64,000 nt of DNA from Parvimonas sp000223315. Lineage in GTDB: Bacteria; Bacillota; Clostridia; Tissierellales; Peptoniphilaceae. Position numbers and translations under genes: made by a program. The DNA is taken from assembly GCA_050262155.1 (NCBI GenBank), contig CP189843.1:1-64000 (forward strand). The letters are read 5' to 3'. Below, piece by piece: positions 9,154-16,999 of the stretch (positions within the stretch are counted from its first letter, which is position 1; each line of letters opens with the position of its first letter). Under the pieces are notes generated by a model. It was not told the origin of the DNA. It ran no database searches and worked only from the letters and a program-made list of their open reading frames with translations.

Positions 9154-9918
9154 ATGAAAAAGGCATATAGCAAACCGGACTCAGAACAGATAAAGGCTCT
9201 GTTTAGAGAATATTTTGAAAAACCCACACCGGAACTTCGCGATAAATTAATTGAAAAAAATCTATATATGGCTGAAATTTTAGCTAAAAAATATGTAAAT
9301 CGTGGAATTGATTATGATGATTTATTCCAAGTTGCAAGTCTGGGCTTAATCTATGCCATAGATAGATATGATATCTCAAAAGGCTTTGAATTTTCAAGTT
9401 TCGCTATGCCAACTATAGTTGGAGAAATAAAAAGATATTTCAGAGATAAAGGTTGGGTAATTCGAGTTCCAAGAAGAATACAGGAGAACTCTAAAAAAGT
9501 TAATAATGCAAAATATCATTTAACACAAGAGCTTGGAAGAACTCCAACAATTAAAGATATTGCCGACTATGTAGAACTTTCAGAAGAAGAAGTGTTGGAA
9601 ATTATGGAAGCTAGTAAAGTTTATACACCTCAATCCTTAGATCAAAGTTTTGAAAATTCCGATAGTGAAGACAAAGACACAAACTTAATTGATATTGTTG
9701 GAGAAGATGATAAAGAATTTGACTTTATCGACAATCAAGATTTTATTAAAAAGACTTTAGACAAATTAACCGAAGTTGAAAAACAAATAATACTTGGAAG
9801 ATATTTTGAACAAAAAACACAAGTTGCCCTTGCAAAAGAGCTAAACATTTCACAGATGACAGTAAGTCGTCTCGAAAAAAAAGCCCTTGCAAAATTTAGA
9901 GAAGAATTGAATATGTAA
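9154..9918 (+). CDS. RNA polymerase sigma factor, SigB/SigF/SigG subfamily
   Basis: A group-3 sigma-70 factor of 254 residues. Region 2 covers about 40-110 with YDDLFQVASLGLIYAIDRYD and FSSFAMPTIVGEIKRYFRD, both characteristic of the SigB/F/G subfamily. Region 3 follows (VPRRIQENSKKVNNA onward) and region 4 ends the protein with an HTH (about 215-245, KTQVALAKELNISQMTVSRLEKKAL). It is the last gene of the gyrase transcript and ends at a strong terminator. The order anti-anti-sigma, anti-sigma, sigma supports partner switching. The regulon is unknown. Confidence 0.93.
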   Translation: MKKAYSKPDSEQIKALFREYFEKPTPELRDKLIEKNLYMAEILAKKYVNRGIDYDDLFQVASLGLIYAIDRYDISKGFEFSSFAMPTIVGEIKRYFRDKGWVIRVPRRIQENSKKVNNAKYHLTQELGRTPTIKDIADYVELSEEEVLEIMEASKVYTPQSLDQSFENSDSEDKDTNLIDIVGEDDKEFDFIDNQDFIKKTLDKLTEVEKQIILGRYFEQKTQVALAKELNISQMTVSRLEKKALAKFREELNM

Positions 9919-9927
9919 ATTTAGGAG

Positions 9928-9957
9928 AAAAATCAACGGACATCCGTTGATTTTTTG
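9928..9957 (+). terminator. Intrinsic terminator after the sigma gene
   Basis: AATCAACGGA (9931-9940) pairs with TCCGTTGATT (9943-9952) across a 2-base spacer, followed by a T run. It ends the dnaN-to-sigma transcript. A very similar hairpin ends the gene at 13757-15142. Confidence 0.92.
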
Positions 9958-9989
9958 TTTAGGAAAGATTGTTGGTTTAAAATAAAAAA

Positions 9990-10279
9990 TTCACGTCATA
10001 ATACTATGTGAATAAAGGCTCCTCAACACGTCATCTTGAGCGGAACGTAGCATAGCGAAGTGCAGTCGAAAGATCTCAACTATTGCTTGTTCACAAGCAA
10101 TAGTATTTCTGAAAGAAATCCTAATAAATTATTTTATGTATCTACGATACATTCACTTATTCTTGTAAACAAGAATAAGTATGAGATCTCTCCATTACAC
10201 TCACCTTCGCTTCGTTACAGTCGAGATGACGTATAAGGAAAGTACCTTCGTTTAATAGCTAGACGTTAAAAGTAGATAA
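9990..10279. repeat. Family 1 modular hairpin repeat, full copy A
   Basis: Begins TTCACGTCAT and ends with TAGCTAGACGTTAAAAGTA. An inner inverted pair, CACGTCATCTTGAG near 10030 and CGAGATGACGTAT near 10220, encloses three hairpins: an ACTATTGCTTG stem, TGTATC/GATACA, and an ACTTATTCTTG stem. There is no coding capacity, so it is a non-autonomous element. Boundaries are taken from comparison with the other copies in the window. Confidence 0.85.
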
Positions 10280-10334
10280 TCACCAAATATTATTTTAAAA
10301 AATTAATTTAAAAATTGCATAAAAAATAAAATAA

Positions 10335-10453
10335 TTCACGTCACTATATAATGCATAGAAATTCCCCTAACACGTCATTTCGACTGTAGCGTTAGCGAAA
10401 TGGAGAAATCTCAACTATTGCTTGTTTACAAGCAATAGTATTTCTGATAGAAA
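10335..10453. repeat. Family 1 repeat, left half (copy B)
   Basis: Starts TTCACGTCAC, carries CACGTCATTTCGAC and the ACTATTGCTTG hairpin with a TTTA loop, then stops after TTTCTGATAGAAAT. The right half with GATGACGT and AGACGTTAAAAG is missing. It lies 55 bases after copy A. Confidence 0.8.
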
Positions 10454-10612
10454 TATGATTTGAATCATTGATTCTATTAAAAAAATATAATGATAAATCT
10501 ATTTTTTATTAAATATAAAATTATAGCTTAGAAATTAACATATTTTAAGGGATAATGAGTTATTTATATTGGTTTTTTTGATTTAATATTATTTTAAGAA
10601 TTTGTTATTGTC

Positions 10613-10632
10613 AAGAAAATAATTATTTTCTT
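10613..10632. promoter_or_regulatory. Perfect 20-bp palindrome upstream of ABC operon
   Basis: AAGAAAATAA and TTATTTTCTT abut with no spacer, giving a perfect dyad 180 bases before the ABC transporter at 10810. It could be a repressor site. The remainder of 10454-10809 is AT-rich with no open frame, RNA or clear promoter that I can support. Confidence 0.4.
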
Positions 10633-10809
10633 AGAATTTATTATGATTAGTCTATTGTTAGTGTTCTAATTATTTTTCTTTTTAACAAAGGATAATAGTA
10701 TAATTACTTGAAATTAGATTATTAGTGTGTTATTATCAAATTCAATAGTAAGTTATCTTATTTTTTAAAAATTAATGAGTACTTTAAAAATATTTTGGTG
10801 GGGAATGTT

Positions 10810-11742
10810 ATGATAGAAGTAAAAGATTTAACGAAGGATTATCACATCAGAAAAGGATTGTTTAAACCTTTTAATATTGTGAATGCAGTAAAAGGAGTTT
10901 CCTTTTCTATTAATCAGGGAGAAAAAATAGGACTTATTGGGTTAAATGGTGCAGGAAAGAGTACATTAATGAAAATGATGTCCGGAGTATTAAAGCCTAC
11001 AAGTGGAAGAATAAGCGTTAATGGGTTTGTACCATATAAAAGAGAGAATAGTTTTTTGAAAAGTATAGGAGTTGTTATGGGGCAAAAATCAATTTTGCTT
11101 TATGATATACCTGTTAAAGATTCTTTAAAATATTATAAGGAAGTCTATGGAATTGATGATAAAACTTTTAAAGAAAGACTTAGTTATTATGATGAAATTT
11201 TAAATTTAAAGGAATTATACGATACTCCTGTTCGTAAATTGTCATTTGGACAAAGAATGAGATGTGAACTTTGTGCATCACTATTACATAATCCCAAAGT
11301 TATATTTTTGGATGAACCTACAATAGGTCTTGATATAGTTGTTAAGAATGAAATACTTTCATTTTTAGATTATCTAAATAAAAACTCAAATACTACAATT
11401 TGTTTAACAACACATAATATTGATGAAATAGAAAAATTATGCAGTAGGCTAATAATTGTGGATAATGGTCAAATAGTATTTGATGGAGATAAAAGATTAT
11501 TTAATAATGTTAAATCTGATAAAATTATTAAATTTAAAAATGAGAATAATATTTCAATAGATTATTTGGAAAGTATTTCAAAAAAAGTGATTGATGGAGA
11601 TGAGATTGAGCTTGTTGTTCTTGCAGATAGAGTAAATGAAATTGTATCATTTTTGGTTAAAAACTCAGTTTCAGATATAAATATTTCTGATGAGTCTTTA
11701 GAAGATTTGTTGATTAAATTTTACGGGGAGAATAAAAGATGA
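10810..11742 (+). CDS. ABC-2 type exporter ATP-binding protein
   Basis: Cytoplasmic ATPase of an ABC-2 transporter, 310 residues from this start. Walker A is GLNGAGKST, the signature is LSFGQRMRCEL and Walker B is VIFLDEPTIGLD. The N-terminus (MIEVKDLTKDYHIRKGLFKPF) and the paired permeases point to the COG4586-type transporters of unknown substrate. ATG at 10810 is preferred over TTG at 10795 because GGTGGGG (10797-10803) sits at the right distance. It overlaps the next gene by 4 bases. Because the second permease is broken, the complex may be non-functional. Confidence 0.88.
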   Translation: MIEVKDLTKDYHIRKGLFKPFNIVNAVKGVSFSINQGEKIGLIGLNGAGKSTLMKMMSGVLKPTSGRISVNGFVPYKRENSFLKSIGVVMGQKSILLYDIPVKDSLKYYKEVYGIDDKTFKERLSYYDEILNLKELYDTPVRKLSFGQRMRCELCASLLHNPKVIFLDEPTIGLDIVVKNEILSFLDYLNKNSNTTICLTTHNIDEIEKLCSRLIIVDNGQIVFDGDKRLFNNVKSDKIIKFKNENNISIDYLESISKKVIDGDEIELVVLADRVNEIVSFLVKNSVSDINISDESLEDLLIKFYGENKR

Positions 11743-12518
11743 GAAAATTAATTTTAATTTCACTTAAAAACTCTCTAAAATTAGTTACTATATATCCAAT
11801 TCATACCGTTATGACTTTTATATATGCATTACTTAGTATTGTTCTAAATTTACTTTTTTGGTTGGTTTTAACTAGCAACTTTGGAGAAATAGGACTTTAT
11901 GGAATAAAAGAAATTATGGTTTTAAATATGTTTGCTTTGCTTGCAGATTCGCTGGGTGGATTTTTCTTTGGATATAGAGATTTACCATATTGTATAAATG
12001 ATGGAAGCTATGATAAATATCTTATTCTTCCAAGGAGAGATATTTTCTTGTTTTTAATTGAAAATATACCGATAGTATATATGATACAACAATTTTTAAT
12101 GTTTATTATTGGTTTTTTTGTTATAATTTTTGCTTATGAAATAAGTTTTAGTATATTTAATTTTTTAATGGCCATTATTTTTTTAGCTATTGGAGTTTTG
12201 ATACTTAATTTATTTTATGGAAGTCTTACAATGTTATCTTTCTTAATTGATAGATTTGAGGGATTTCGTGAGTTGATTTTCAGTTTAAATATTACAAAAA
12301 ATTATCCTTTGACAATTTTTCCAAAATTCATTCAAATAATTTTAACTTATGTTATACCGATGTCGTTGATTTCTTATTATCCTACTATGTGTTTCTTTGG
12401 AAGGATAAATAATTTTAAATTTTTGGTTTTAGAACTTGTTATTTTAATAGTTTTCGCTTTTTTGTACGAATTTATACATAAGAAAGCTATATTAAAATAT
12501 ACATCAAATGGAGGCTAA
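11739..12518 (+). CDS. ABC-2 type permease (DUF990/PF06182-like)
   Basis: Integral membrane subunit of 259 residues with about six hydrophobic segments. The motif NDGSYDKYLILPRRDIF near residue 90 is characteristic of the DUF990 permease family, whose members occur as pairs beside a COG4586-type ATPase. It starts inside the ATPase gene and its stop lies just before the start of the second permease, so the three were one translationally coupled unit. Substrate unknown. Confidence 0.82.
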   Translation: MRKLILISLKNSLKLVTIYPIHTVMTFIYALLSIVLNLLFWLVLTSNFGEIGLYGIKEIMVLNMFALLADSLGGFFFGYRDLPYCINDGSYDKYLILPRRDIFLFLIENIPIVYMIQQFLMFIIGFFVIIFAYEISFSIFNFLMAIIFLAIGVLILNLFYGSLTMLSFLIDRFEGFRELIFSLNITKNYPLTIFPKFIQIILTYVIPMSLISYYPTMCFFGRINNFKFLVLELVILIVFAFLYEFIHKKAILKYTSNGG

Positions 12519-12519
12519 A

Positions 12520-12999
12520 ATGAAAAAATATTTGGTTTTGATAAGTTTAGAATTAAAGAAGATGAAAGAATATTTTCTAAATGTAATTATGATGATTTCA
12601 ACGCTTCCTGTTCAAATAATGATTTATATTTTTATGATTTATTGGCTAAATGAATATCAAAAATTGGGAGAATTTAAGTTTTCGTTTTTTATAATGTATT
12701 ACATTTCAATTTTGATTTTAAAATCAATTATGATGCCTGCCGGAACAGTATGTTATTATGTGTATGAAGATATAAGAAGTGGTGATTTGGATAGATACTT
12801 ATTACTTCCCATTTCATATATTAAGAAAAAATATTTTGAGAATTTTGCAAATTTTATTATTTCATTTCCACTTGGATTTTTAATAATAATGATAGCAAAT
12901 TTATTCTTGCAAACAAGAATAAGTATGAGATCTCTCCATTGCACTCAGCTTCGCTTCGTTACAGTCGAGATGACGTATAAGGGAAGAACTTCTGTTTGA
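12520..12999 (+). pseudogene. ABC-2 permease truncated by a Family 1 repeat
   Basis: Second DUF990-type permease. ATG at 12520 follows GGAGG (12510-12514). About 127 residues are genuine, including three hydrophobic segments and the family motif RSGDLDRYLLLPISY. From about 12900 the frame runs into a Family 1 repeat, and the last 33 codons (TRISMRSLHC and onward) are read from the repeat until a chance stop. Intact partners are about 260 residues, so half the protein is missing, and no 3' remainder is seen downstream. It is therefore probably inactive. Confidence 0.85.
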
Positions 13000-13023
13000 T
13001 AGCTAGACGTTAAAAGTAAATAA
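12900..13023. repeat. Family 1 repeat, right half (copy C) inside a permease gene
   Basis: Contains the TTATTCTTG stem, the TGAGATCTCTCC segment, CAGTCGAGATGACGTAT and the terminal TAGCTAGACGTTAAAAGTA. The left half is absent. It is fused directly to permease coding sequence. Confidence 0.85.
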
Positions 13024-13073
13024 ACTTTCGAAAAATAATAAGTAATTTTATAACGTAAAATATTTCACGTCAT

Positions 13074-13379
13074 ATAAGTTAGAAAAGGAAAGCCCCCAAC
13101 ACGTCATTTCGACCGAAACGAAACGAAGCGTAGCAAAGTAGAGTGGAGCGGAGAAATCTCATAAAGCCCTGTGATTCTTAAAACAACTTTTATAGTCTAT
13201 TTTGCTTGGATAAAAATTAGGGAAATTCAATATTATTATGTATCTACGATACATTTACTTATTCTTGTAAACAAGAATAAGTATGAGATCTCTCCACTTC
13301 ATTCGTTTCACTCATTTTGGTCGAGATGACGTATAAGGGAAGTATCTTCGTTTAATAGCTAGACGTTAAAAGTAAATAA
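13074..13379. repeat. Family 1 modular hairpin repeat, full copy D
   Basis: Runs from TTCACGTCAT to AGACGTTAAAAGTA. The inner inverted pair is CACGTCATTTCGACC and GGTCGAGATGACGT. It carries the module CATAAAGCCCT...TATAGTCTATTTTGC in place of the ACTATTGCTTG hairpin, then TGTATCTACGATACA and the ACTTATTCTTG stem with a TAAA loop. Confidence 0.85.
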
Positions 13380-13469
13380 ACATCAAATTATCTTTATAAA
13401 TGTAGTAGAAAAAATATAATAAAAAATCATATAATTTTATTTAAAAAGATAGGCTATAAAATAAAATAG

Positions 13470-13665
13470 TTCACGTCATAGTATTTTGCATAGAAATTCC
13501 CCCAACACGTCATCTCGACCGGAGTTGAGCAAAGCGAAACGAAGTGGAGAGATCTCATATATTTACTTGTAAACAAAAGTAGGTCTGACGGGGTAATTGT
13601 ATCGTTAGATACAATTACTCTGGAAATCTCATAAAGCCCTATAATTATGAATATAGTCTAGTTTA
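13470..13665. repeat. Family 1 repeat, left part (copy E)
   Basis: Begins TTCACGTCAT, then CACGTCATCTCGACC. It contains AGGTCTGACG followed by a hairpin AATTGTATC / GATACAATT and then CATAAAGCCCT. No right end follows; it is about 30 bases from the next promoter. Confidence 0.78.
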
Positions 13666-13692
13666 ATTATAATAATTTTAGTGTAAAAAACA

Positions 13693-13721
13693 TTGAATCT
13701 ACTCAATTATTATGCTATACT
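13693..13721 (+). promoter_or_regulatory. Promoter for the DUF protein gene
   Basis: TTGAAT (13693-13698) and TATACT (13716-13721) are 17 bases apart, about 36 bases before the start codon, with AAAGGAG between. Confidence 0.7.
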
Positions 13722-13756
13722 GACATTGATTGTATTAATATAAAAGGAGAAAAATA

Positions 13757-15142
13757 ATGAGTTTTTTTAAAAAAGTTGTTAACGGATTGTTTAATGGGTC
13801 AAATGAAAAGAAAGAAGAGTATTCTAATGATGAGTATTCTCCTGCTTTGATTAAAGAAGCACATCTTACTTATTGGGAAGAATTTTCATATATGTTGGCT
13901 TTAGCACCTAAAAATTACACAATTACTGAAGATACTTTTGCTAATATTAAAGCTATAGATGGTGTTGAAATTAAAGAAAAAATTATGCCAAGTGAAGATT
14001 TACCAGGAAAACTTGTTATATTATATGATGGAGTAGAATATGAAGTAGGATTTTATGTTGGAGATTTTTATACAGAAGAGATGTATCAATGGCAATTACA
14101 ATATTTTACAGAAGAGGAAAAAGAACAAATTTTAAAAGTAAAGAATGCCTTAAATGTTTATATGAAGTTTGAAGGCAATCCTAAAAAATGTTATCATTTA
14201 CAGCTAAAACTTGTCTATGCTATGATTCCTGAAATGGTGGCTCTTTGTGATGAAAGTGCTGAGAGATTATTAAATAAAAAATGGGTTGAGTTAGCAGTAA
14301 AATCAAATGTTCTTCCTTCTCCTACAAGTTTATATACTGTTCAAGCAGTTTATGATGAAAATGAAGTGTGGTTACATACACATGGATTGTGTAGATGTAA
14401 TTTACATGAAATTGAGATTTTGGGTTCAAATAAGGATGACTCCAGAACACATTATGATTTAATTTCAAGTTATGCATGTAGATTGTTAGATGAAAACAAT
14501 CCTGTTGAAGAGGATGATGGAAATGAAATTGGTGAAGAAACTATAAATATGGGAGTTTTTTATGATGACGAACCAATTGTTGCTACATCAAAAAAATGGA
14601 TAAATGCCTTGAAATATTATCCTAAGGATATTCTTGGAGGTATTGAAGATAGAGAAGACTCTCATAACTCCAAAACAAATATACTTTTCCTTTATGGAAG
14701 CGAAGAAGAGTTTAATAAAAATTATTTAAGAAAGCCTTCAGAGTTCACAAAAAAACTGGAGAATAATCCTCTGTATTATATAAGTACTGAAGAAACTGCT
14801 AGAATGAGTTCTTTGGCGAGAGAAAGATTTTCTTATGTTGAAAGAATGCTTAAGGAAAAACAAGAAGGGAAAGATGATATTGCTATTATAATAAAGCTAG
14901 GTCTTGAAACAATAGACGAAGATGGTAATTTGGATAAGAAAAATCGTGAGCATATTTGGTTTGAAGCTCTTTCTATGGAAGAAGATGGTTTTAAGGCAAG
15001 ATTGACTCAAGAGCCTTATAATATTCCTAATTTACACGAAGGCGATGAGGGGATATATTCTATAGATTATGTGAGTGATTGGATGATTCATACTGAAAAT
15101 GGTGTAATAAGTCCAGAGACTGTATATTTATTGGATTTATAA
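13757..15142 (+). CDS. DUF4026/DUF2314-like cytoplasmic protein
   Basis: A 461-residue soluble, acidic protein without signal peptide or membrane segment. The last 80 residues (from REHIWFEALSM through LTQEPYNIPNLHEGDEGIYSIDYVSDWMI) resemble DUF2314, whose function is unknown. The larger N-terminal part is compatible with DUF4026, recalled rather than searched. It is a monocistronic gene with its own promoter and terminator, isolated between Family 1 repeats. No catalytic motif is evident. The gene itself is well supported by AAAGGAG and length; the family name is tentative. Confidence 0.7.
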   Translation: MSFFKKVVNGLFNGSNEKKEEYSNDEYSPALIKEAHLTYWEEFSYMLALAPKNYTITEDTFANIKAIDGVEIKEKIMPSEDLPGKLVILYDGVEYEVGFYVGDFYTEEMYQWQLQYFTEEEKEQILKVKNALNVYMKFEGNPKKCYHLQLKLVYAMIPEMVALCDESAERLLNKKWVELAVKSNVLPSPTSLYTVQAVYDENEVWLHTHGLCRCNLHEIEILGSNKDDSRTHYDLISSYACRLLDENNPVEEDDGNEIGEETINMGVFYDDEPIVATSKKWINALKYYPKDILGGIEDREDSHNSKTNILFLYGSEEEFNKNYLRKPSEFTKKLENNPLYYISTEETARMSSLARERFSYVERMLKEKQEGKDDIAIIIKLGLETIDEDGNLDKKNREHIWFEALSMEEDGFKARLTQEPYNIPNLHEGDEGIYSIDYVSDWMIHTENGVISPETVYLLDL

Positions 15143-15165
15143 GGAGAATAATATTTAAAATAGTG

Positions 15166-15197
15166 AAAAAATCAACGAAAATCCGTTGATTTTTTTG
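15166..15197 (+). terminator. Intrinsic terminator
   Basis: AAATCAACG pairs with CGTTGATTT across AAAATC, followed by seven T. The stem sequence nearly repeats that of the terminator at 9931-9952. Confidence 0.9.
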
Positions 15198-15220
15198 TGG
15201 ATAAATACGTAATTTAAATT

Positions 15221-15350
15221 ATGTATCTACGATACATTTACTTTTGCTAAAGCAAAAGTATGAGATTTCTCCATTTCGCTACCGCTACAGTCGAAATGAC
15301 GTATAAGAGAGCTATCCTTGTTTTGTAGCTTAACGTGAATGGTAAATAAA
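15221..15350. repeat. Family 1 repeat, right half (copy F)
   Basis: Starts at TGTATCTACGATACA, has the short stem ACTTTTGC with loop TAAA, then CAGTCGAAATGACGTAT and a diverged end (TAGCTTAACGTGAATGGTA). Confidence 0.8.
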
Positions 15351-15389
15351 CTTCAATATTTGTTTATTAATTTTTATAAAACAAAATAA

Positions 15390-15748
15390 TTCACGTCATA
15401 GTACTTTGCATAGAAATTCCCCCAACACGTCATTTCGCTCGAAATGTAGCATAGCGGAATGTAGTGGAGAAATCTCATAAAGCCCTATAATTCTTAAAAC
15501 AACTTTTATAGTCTATTTTGCTTTGATAAAAAATAGGGAAATTCAGTATTATGATGTATCTTCAATACATTTACTTTTGCTAAAGCAAAAGTATGAGATT
15601 TTCGCAGTCGATTGTGCTTAAATTAAAGATTTGAACAATCTTTTCGTCAGACCTACTTTTGCTTGTAAACAAACAAAGTGAGTTTGACGGGGTATTCGTA
15701 TCATTTGATATAATTATTGCAAAGCAATAAGGTTCCCAAGTATCCACC
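15390..15748. repeat. Family 1 repeat copy G fused to a Family 2 end
   Basis: Begins TTCACGTCAT and CACGTCATTTCGCTC. It contains the CATAAAGCCCT module, TGTATCTTCAATACA, the ACTTTTGC stem, the CAGTCGATTGT and AAAGATTTG module, and AGGT-like TCTGACG elements. In place of the usual right end it finishes with TTGCAAAGCAATAAGGTTCCCAAG, the end of a Family 2 repeat. It is thus a composite of both families. Confidence 0.75.
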
Positions 15749-15782
15749 CAATGAAATTATAATTTTTTTGGTACATACATAA

Positions 15783-16745
15783 TCAAAGGGAAGTTTTTTT
15801 AGAATTATATTTTTTTATATCCTTTGGATACATTCCTTTATATTTTTTGAAACAAGTACTGAATTTACTATGAGAAGAATACCCCACTGCTTCAGCAATA
15901 TCCTGAATTTTAAGGGAGGAGTTTAATAGAAGAACTTCTGCCATGTTCATTCGGCGTCTTTGAGTGTATTCGGTAATTGTACATTGATATTTTTGTTTAA
16001 ATAATTTTTTAAGTTTTGTACCGCTCATAGTGGATATTTTTTCTAAAGTTTTTTGTGAAATTGAGGTTGCATAATGATCATCTATATAATTAGCAACAAT
16101 TTCCAAAGCTTCATCATCGGCGATAGATATTGGATTGTTGTACTTATTTAGAAATGCATCTATTGTTATACTAAGCCATTCTTTTGCCTTTGATTCAAAA
16201 AAAATTTCAGCAGCAGGAGATACCATCTTACAATTTAGTATATCTTTTGCAATTCTTTCCAAAGGTTTGTTTATAATTGTGTTAGTGTTGAAAAATAAAT
16301 TTTCATAGTTACAAACTTTATTTTTGTATGAGGATAGACACTCTTCTATCATAGATTGGTTGAAATTTATACCTATTCCTAGATAGGGAGAGTTTTTATG
16401 TAGTATAAATCTATAGTTTTTAGAATTTTTTGTATTTATAACATAGAGTGAGTTTGAAGAAAGATTTTGATAAGGATTAAAACTTTCTCCATTTGCTGTA
16501 ACTAAATAAGATGAGTAAAGGGAATAGAAATTATCCAAACCGGCAAAACTTGTGTGGATAATTTCTTTTTTTATGAAAACATCGTGAATATCAATTGTAA
16601 AATTTTTACCTTCATAAAACCAATATATGCCTTCTGCATCTTCTGTATTGAAACAAAATGTATGCCCTACAGAGGAGTATTTTGTATTATCAGTACATTC
16701 ATTTGTAGAAAAAAAGTTTTTAACAAAGTTGTAAAAATCGCTCAT
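15783..16745 (-). CDS. AraC-family transcriptional regulator
   Basis: A 320-residue regulator with a C-terminal double-HTH AraC domain (last 100 residues). It contains IQDIAEAVGYSSHSKFSTCFKKYKGMYPKDIKKY, the family signature. The N-terminal 200 residues would bind the effector; its identity is not evident. ATG at 16745 is chosen over the one 12 bases upstream because GGAGG, which overlaps the upstream ATG, sits 5 bases before it. It is divergent from a two-gene ABC exporter, the typical arrangement for a regulator of that exporter (compare YbtA with YbtPQ). The control relation is inferred. Confidence 0.9.
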   Translation of the reverse strand: MSDFYNFVKNFFSTNECTDNTKYSSVGHTFCFNTEDAEGIYWFYEGKNFTIDIHDVFIKKEIIHTSFAGLDNFYSLYSSYLVTANGESFNPYQNLSSNSLYVINTKNSKNYRFILHKNSPYLGIGINFNQSMIEECLSSYKNKVCNYENLFFNTNTIINKPLERIAKDILNCKMVSPAAEIFFESKAKEWLSITIDAFLNKYNNPISIADDEALEIVANYIDDHYATSISQKTLEKISTMSGTKLKKLFKQKYQCTITEYTQRRRMNMAEVLLLNSSLKIQDIAEAVGYSSHSKFSTCFKKYKGMYPKDIKKYNSKKTSL

Positions 16746-16776
16746 ATATACCTCCATTGTATATTTTTATCCCTAA

Positions 16777-16814
16777 TAGACATTGCTCCAAATAGACATA
16801 GTTAGCTATGTCTA
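16777..16814. promoter_or_regulatory. Candidate AraC operator: TAGACAT repeats
   Basis: TAGACATTG (16777-16785) is followed 16 bases later by TAGACATAG (16793-16801), which forms a dyad with CTATGTCTA (16806-16814) across TTAG. Two direct copies plus one inverted copy between divergent araC-type and target genes are what AraC dimers usually bind. Confidence 0.6.
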
Positions 16815-16830
16815 ATTGATTGAATTTCTC

Positions 16831-16876
16831 ATTTATTATATAATTTATTATATAATAGGTAAATTATATAATAAAT
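16831..16876. promoter_or_regulatory. 17-bp inverted repeat in the divergent region
   Basis: ATTTATTATATAATTTA (16831-16847) and TAAATTATATAATAAAT (16860-16876) are perfect reverse complements separated by 12 bases. Being pure A/T it could form a hairpin or serve as a regulatory site; it is not followed by a T run suited to termination. Confidence 0.5.
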
Positions 16877-16999
16877 AGAAGATAAAAACAAGATAAGAGT
16901 TATATGCTGTTAAAAATTTTAAAACACCAATTTTTATATTCAGTCTAAACAGGATATTTATAAAGCTTGTTTAATTTAAAGAAAAGGAGGAGTTATTCA

